Of a stretch of 8,480 nt of DNA, positions 5,257 through 8,480 are shown piece after piece (position 1 is the first letter of the stretch; each line of letters opens with the position of its first letter). Location: positions 1 through 8,480 of the forward strand of contig JAKAOI010000070.1 of NCBI GenBank assembly GCA_021812265.1, in the 5' to 3' direction. The notes below the pieces were generated by a model. The model made no database searches. It was not told the origin of the DNA and was given only the letters and a program-made list of their open reading frames with translations. Made by a program: the position numbers and the translations under genes. This stretch comes from Chloroflexota bacterium. Lineage in GTDB: Bacteria > Chloroflexota > Ktedonobacteria > Ktedonobacterales > JACDGC01.

Positions 5257-7821
5257 ATGAAAGTTCCATATCATTGGCTGAAAGAGTATGTTTCTTTCGA
5301 TTCCGGCCCGGAAGAACTGGCAGAAAAATTCACCATGGCCGGGCTGGAAGTGGAGAGCGTAGAACATGTTTGGGATAGCATTATTACCGCGCGTATCAAT
5401 CATCTGGAGCCGGTAAAAGGCTCCAGCCATTTAAACGCGACTAAAATTTTTACCGGCAATGGCCGCGAGTTAAGTGTAGTGTGCGGCGCGCCAAATATTA
5501 AAGAAGGCGATATTGTGCCGCTGGCGCTGCCCGGCGCGCAATTTTTTAATGACGCCGGCGAAACACTGACCATTCAAGTCACTAAAAAAATGGGCGCGCT
5601 TTCCGAAGGTATGCTTTGCTCACCGCGCGAACTGGGGCTGTCGAGCGACCATGAGGGAATTTATATTTTACCGGCAGATACTCCATTAGGTGTTTCTTTG
5701 GCAGACGCAGTTATTCATTTAGATATTAAAGCGCACCGCGGAGATTTGTTCAGCATAGTTGGAATTGCCCGTGAAACCGCTGCATTATTTGGCTCACAGC
5801 TGCGCCAGCCCGAAATAAAACTATCGGAAAAAGGCAAAACTTCTATAAAAAAAATGGCGGCGCTTACGGTAGACGCAGAAGATATTTGCCCACGGTTCAC
5901 TGCGCGTGTTATCCGCAATATAAAAATGGGAAAATCTCCGCTTTGGCTGGCGCAAAGATTGGCGCTTGCCGGCATGCGCTCCATAAATATTATTGTTGAT
6001 ATAACCAATTATGTAATGCTGGAATTAGGCCAGCCATTACACGCCTTCGATTACGATAAAGTAGCCAATCATCACCTGATTGTGCGGCGCGCCGAACCGG
6101 GTGAAACTTTGTGTACACTGGATGGCGCTATGCGCGAACTGACGCCGGATATGGTTTTGGTGTGCGATGAAGCTGGTCCGCTTTCCGTTGCCGGCGTTAT
6201 GGGCGGCGCATCCAGTGAAATTTCGTCAGAAACAACGCAGATCCTGCTTGAAGCGGCGTCCTGGAATCCGGTAAATATTCGCAAAACATCGACAAAATTG
6301 GGATTGCGCAGCGAAGCTTCCAGCAGATATGAAAAAGGTGTCGATCCGGAATTAGCGTTGCAGGGGTTAAATCGCGCCGCCCAATTGATGGCTGAATTGG
6401 CAGACGGTGAAATTGTTCCGGGATACTTGGAGTCTTATTCTCAGCCGGCTCCTAACATAACCATTCCTTTTCACGCCAGCGCCTGTGAATGGCTGCTGGG
6501 ATACTCGGTTACCCCCGAAGAAGCTGCAGCCGCGCTGCGATCCCTGGAGTTTGCCGTAGAGCAGAATAGTGATGATGGCTCTATGCTGGTAACAGTTCCA
6601 AGCTGGCGCGGCGATGTCCTTGAATCTGCGGATTTAGTTGAAGAGATAGCCCGCGAATTGGGATATGACCGTATTACGGGAAAATATCCGACCGGTGACG
6701 CGCCGGAACCGCAGACAACCAGTTGGTTTGATATTCAATATCAATTCCGCCGGCGGCTGCAACAATGCGGATGCGCAGAGATTGTTACCTATCCGCTGAC
6801 CAACCAACGCTCTACACTGCAACTGCTGACAGATGAAAGTGATATCGCTCAATTGCTGGTTGGCGCGATAGACGAGCTGGCGCCTGCAGAAAATGATAAA
6901 AAAGCCGGCGGAAAAGCTAAACAGAAAAAACAATCGGCCAAGCATATATCTGAGATGGATGAGCAGACAATACCACCATTGGATCCCGGCGCATTGCCGG
7001 CAGTCAGGCTGGTAAACGCCGTCAGCGCAAAAATGGATATGCTGCGAATTACGCTGATGAACGCAATGCTGGAAACTATTTCGGCAAACTTACGATATGG
7101 AAACACTTCTTTGCGGCTTTTCGAGATTGGACGCAGATATATTGCTTTGCCAAACAGCGCACAGCGTCTGCCGGATGAGCGGCGCACGTTGTGTGTGGGG
7201 CTAACTGGTTATATCGAAAACTGGGCCGAACCTCGCAGGGAATATGATTTTTTTGATATGAAAGCCATAATTGAAAATATTGCCGAAGGGCTGCATGTAG
7301 CAAACCTGCGTTTTACTCAAACACAGTCACCAATATTTCATCCGGGCCGATGCGCACTGCTAGAGATAGAAGACGGCGGCGCAAAAGAGACCCGATACCA
7401 GACAATTGGCGTTATGGGAGAAGTTCATCCAATTATTGCGGAACGATTCGGCGTTACGCAGCGAACATACCTCTGCGAGATCGATCTTACCAGATTATAT
7501 CTTCATAATACATCGCCGCGATTCCAGTCAATTTCGCGATTTCCTGCGCTGACGCGCGATATCGCCGTGGTTGCGGATATCTCTGTGCCGGCGCAAGCCA
7601 TTGCAGATGTGATACGCTCATCCGGCGGAGATCTTACTCGTTCCGTCACCTTGTTTGATATTTATACGGGAGATCAGATACCAAATGGCAAGCGCAGCCT
7701 TGCGTTTACGGTAGAATATCAGTCGCAGGAACGTAATTTAAGTGATTCAGATGGGGATTTTCTGCGCGAACAGGCAACGCATGAATTGAAGAAACAGTTA
7801 AACGCTGTTGTGCGTGAATAA
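5257..7821 (+). CDS. pheT: Phenylalanyl-tRNA synthetase beta subunit
   Basis: The partner of PheS; it binds tRNA-Phe and edits mischarged Tyr-tRNA-Phe. It is 854 aa, somewhat longer than the usual roughly 800. Domains in order: N-terminal MKVPYHWLKEYV; OB-fold tRNA-binding domain (about 40-150, with VVCGAPNI); B3/B4 editing domain (about 211-365, with GQPLHAFDYDK, VMGG and RSEASSRYEKGVDP); B5 domain (about 402-474, ending ARELGYDRI); a catalytic-like core (about 490-735, with LFEIGRRY and FHPGR); and the C-terminal FDX-ACB anticodon-binding domain (about 754-854, with SRFPALTRDIAVV). The extra length is largely a Lys/Ala/Gln-rich segment near residues 524-580. The start at 5257 follows AAAGGA (5239-5244) and matches the family N-terminus; an upstream in-frame extension overlaps hom and is not family-like. 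It is the last gene of the operon. Confidence 0.97.
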   Translation: MKVPYHWLKEYVSFDSGPEELAEKFTMAGLEVESVEHVWDSIITARINHLEPVKGSSHLNATKIFTGNGRELSVVCGAPNIKEGDIVPLALPGAQFFNDAGETLTIQVTKKMGALSEGMLCSPRELGLSSDHEGIYILPADTPLGVSLADAVIHLDIKAHRGDLFSIVGIARETAALFGSQLRQPEIKLSEKGKTSIKKMAALTVDAEDICPRFTARVIRNIKMGKSPLWLAQRLALAGMRSINIIVDITNYVMLELGQPLHAFDYDKVANHHLIVRRAEPGETLCTLDGAMRELTPDMVLVCDEAGPLSVAGVMGGASSEISSETTQILLEAASWNPVNIRKTSTKLGLRSEASSRYEKGVDPELALQGLNRAAQLMAELADGEIVPGYLESYSQPAPNITIPFHASACEWLLGYSVTPEEAAAALRSLEFAVEQNSDDGSMLVTVPSWRGDVLESADLVEEIARELGYDRITGKYPTGDAPEPQTTSWFDIQYQFRRRLQQCGCAEIVTYPLTNQRSTLQLLTDESDIAQLLVGAIDELAPAENDKKAGGKAKQKKQSAKHISEMDEQTIPPLDPGALPAVRLVNAVSAKMDMLRITLMNAMLETISANLRYGNTSLRLFEIGRRYIALPNSAQRLPDERRTLCVGLTGYIENWAEPRREYDFFDMKAIIENIAEGLHVANLRFTQTQSPIFHPGRCALLEIEDGGAKETRYQTIGVMGEVHPIIAERFGVTQRTYLCEIDLTRLYLHNTSPRFQSISRFPALTRDIAVVADISVPAQAIADVIRSSGGDLTRSVTLFDIYTGDQIPNGKRSLAFTVEYQSQERNLSDSDGDFLREQATHELKKQLNAVVRE

Positions 7822-7830
7822 CCGATACGC

Positions 7831-7875
7831 GCGGCATGGGCAAAAATTCTGCATGAGGAATTCTGCCTATGCCGC
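7831..7875 (+). terminator. Long hairpin after pheT (probable terminator or 3' stabiliser)
   Basis: GCGGCATGGGCA (7831-7842) pairs with TGCCTATGCCGC (7864-7875) over 12 bp with one G-T pair. AATTC (7845-7849) pairs with GAATT (7858-7862) inside it around an 8-nt loop. It begins 9 nt after the pheT stop. Only TTGATTT follows, not a proper T-run, so it may act as a weak or factor-assisted terminator, a 3'-end stabiliser, or as a barrier between the two convergent genes. Confidence 0.6.
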
Positions 7876-7901
7876 TTGATTTGCTCTGCCATTTGGTTAT
7901 T

Positions 7902-8123
7902 TCACCGGATAACAATACCGGTAATGATAATAACAATTCCTGCGATGATACTCATAACACCGCTTAAAACTGGGTTTCGTCTGCCCTGAGGAATGACACC
8001 TAATAATCGCAATATTCCAAAAACAATGCTGACACTGCCAAGAATGATGAGAACAAGAGAAGAGTTTGCTCTTTTTGAGCTAACCAAACTTAACGTATAT
8101 AACAAATCGTTAAACATTATCAT
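7902..8123 (-). CDS. Small two-helix membrane protein, unknown function
   Basis: The product is 73 aa and I do not recognise a family. After a short N-terminal stretch ending in SSKRANS, residues about 22-44 (LVLIILGSVSIVFGILRLLGVIP) form one membrane helix. A short basic loop QGRRN follows, and residues about 51-72 (rich in Ile, Val and Gly) form a second. The N-terminus may lie outside or inside; the RR loop suggests the loop is cytoplasmic. A GAGG Shine-Dalgarno on the minus strand (8128-8131) lies 4 nt before the ATG at 8123 and 10 nt before a second in-frame ATG at 8117, so either could be used. The helical pattern and ribosome binding site support a real gene. It converges on pheT with the hairpin at 7831-7875 between them. 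Confidence 0.6.
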   Translation of the reverse strand: MIMFNDLLYTLSLVSSKRANSSLVLIILGSVSIVFGILRLLGVIPQGRRNPVLSGVMSIIAGIVIIITGIVIR

Positions 8124-8145
8124 ATTTCCTCACGCCAATTTTATT

Positions 8146-8168
8146 TTGTATCCTGATATAGTATACAA
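8146..8168. promoter_or_regulatory. Inverted repeat upstream of the small membrane protein
   Basis: TTGTAT (8146-8151) and ATACAA (8163-8168) form a perfect 6-bp inverted repeat with an 11-nt spacer, about 23 bp upstream of the start at 8123. The region is AT-rich and would hold the promoter of the small membrane gene. On the minus strand it reads TTGTATACTATAT, which includes weak -10-like hexamers but no good -35 partner. It may be an operator. Confidence 0.25.
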
Positions 8169-8225
8169 GATTTTTAGACAGGCGGACACAGAAATTACAC
8201 AGATATGACGGAGGTAATCCCCCAC

Positions 8226-8351
8226 ATGGGAGCCGCAGCCTATCCGCTGAATAAAAATATTGTATTATACGAGCATGCTGCATATATCCTTAGAGACCAG
8301 AGCGAAAGCGAAACATACAGCAGGCGGTGCAGGGGGCAGCATGCCCTCTGA
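8226..8351 (+). CDS. Doubtful 41-aa ORF running into the hairpin element
   Basis: A GGAGGT Shine-Dalgarno (8210-8215) lies 10 nt before the ATG at 8226. The reading frame begins MGAAAYPLNKNIVLYEH and ends at a TGA at 8349-8351, inside copy C of the repeat. The last dozen codons are made of repeat sequence. I recognise no family. The good ribosome binding site argues for translation. The short length and the repeat-derived tail argue for a chance or decayed ORF. Confidence 0.25.
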   Translation: MGAAAYPLNKNIVLYEHAAYILRDQSESETYSRRCRGQHAL

Positions 8352-8391
8352 CGGTGTGTGGAGTTTCCCCACACACCCCGTATTCCTTTTT
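8329..8391 (+). repeat. Intergenic GC-hairpin element, copy C
   Basis: The element opens with GCAGGGGGCAGCATGCCC (8329-8346), identical to the copy at 2636. It continues with a perfect 9-bp hairpin, GGTGTGTGG (8353-8361) and CCACACACC (8369-8377). It ends TATTCCTT (8381-8388), extended to five T (8387-8391). Spacing between the shared head and tail differs from copy B by only one base, while the hairpin sequence differs with its pairing kept. It could serve as a terminator. Confidence 0.6.
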
Positions 8392-8480
8392 AAGATTCAG
8401 GTCTATAATATCACAATCTTTGGGGAGTAATACTCAAAAACTCGCGCAAAGGCAGCAATTCTTTAAATACTTAAAAATGG
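8392..8480. other. Right edge, no supported gene
   Basis: AT-rich sequence with no ORF that I can support. On the minus strand 8411-8470 is open in one frame and reads VFKELLPLREFLSITPQRL then a stop, which has a protein-like look, but an in-frame stop (8471-8473) lies just upstream. It may be the 3' tail of a gene beyond the window, with a frameshift, or chance. Confidence 0.3.

Noticed and set aside
1..8480. CRISPR array, tRNA, rRNA or transposase gene
   Set aside because: No regularly spaced direct repeats, no cloverleaf or rRNA signature and no transposase-like ORF were seen on either strand.

Overview
The window reads like a bacterial chromosome segment from an organism with Shine-Dalgarno-led genes and T-box regulation. 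The best guess is Chloroflexota, possibly a Dehalococcoidia- or Anaerolineae-like lineage. That guess rests on the recalled look of the annealing-protein-like gene and of the PheS sequence; it is an inference and was not tested by search. No tRNA, rRNA, CRISPR array or transposase gene was found.

Layout. Positions 1-247 hold a strong sigma70-type promoter overlapped by an inverted repeat, then a GC-rich hairpin element. Positions 248-976 (+) encode a protein resembling single-strand annealing (Rad52/ERF-like) proteins. It converges, with a 24-bp gap, on a polytopic membrane protein resembling GT-C/GT87-type glycosyltransferases (1001-2422, -). Positions 2423-3151 are a long regulatory region: a near-consensus promoter, a second copy of the GC-hairpin element, a full T-box riboswitch with a UUC (Phe) specifier and mutually exclusive antiterminator and terminator, then about 150 nt before pheS. 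The operon is pheS (3152-4177), a homoserine dehydrogenase (4212-5249) and pheT (5257-7821). A 17-bp hairpin follows pheT at once. A small two-helix membrane protein (7902-8123, -) converges on the operon. The right end (8124-8480) holds an inverted repeat, a doubtful 41-codon ORF and a third copy of the GC-hairpin element.

How the genes work together. PheS and PheT form the phenylalanyl-tRNA synthetase heterotetramer, and the T-box would switch on the operon when uncharged tRNA-Phe accumulates. Homoserine dehydrogenase belongs to the threonine/methionine branch of aspartate metabolism, so its place between the two subunits puts it under apparent phenylalanine control. This is the most interesting arrangement in the window. 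The flanking genes look unrelated.

I see no clearly new multi-gene system. The points most worth following are the operon composition, the T-box discriminator base, an insertion in PheT, and the three-copy intergenic hairpin element, one copy of which lies between the promoter and the T-box.
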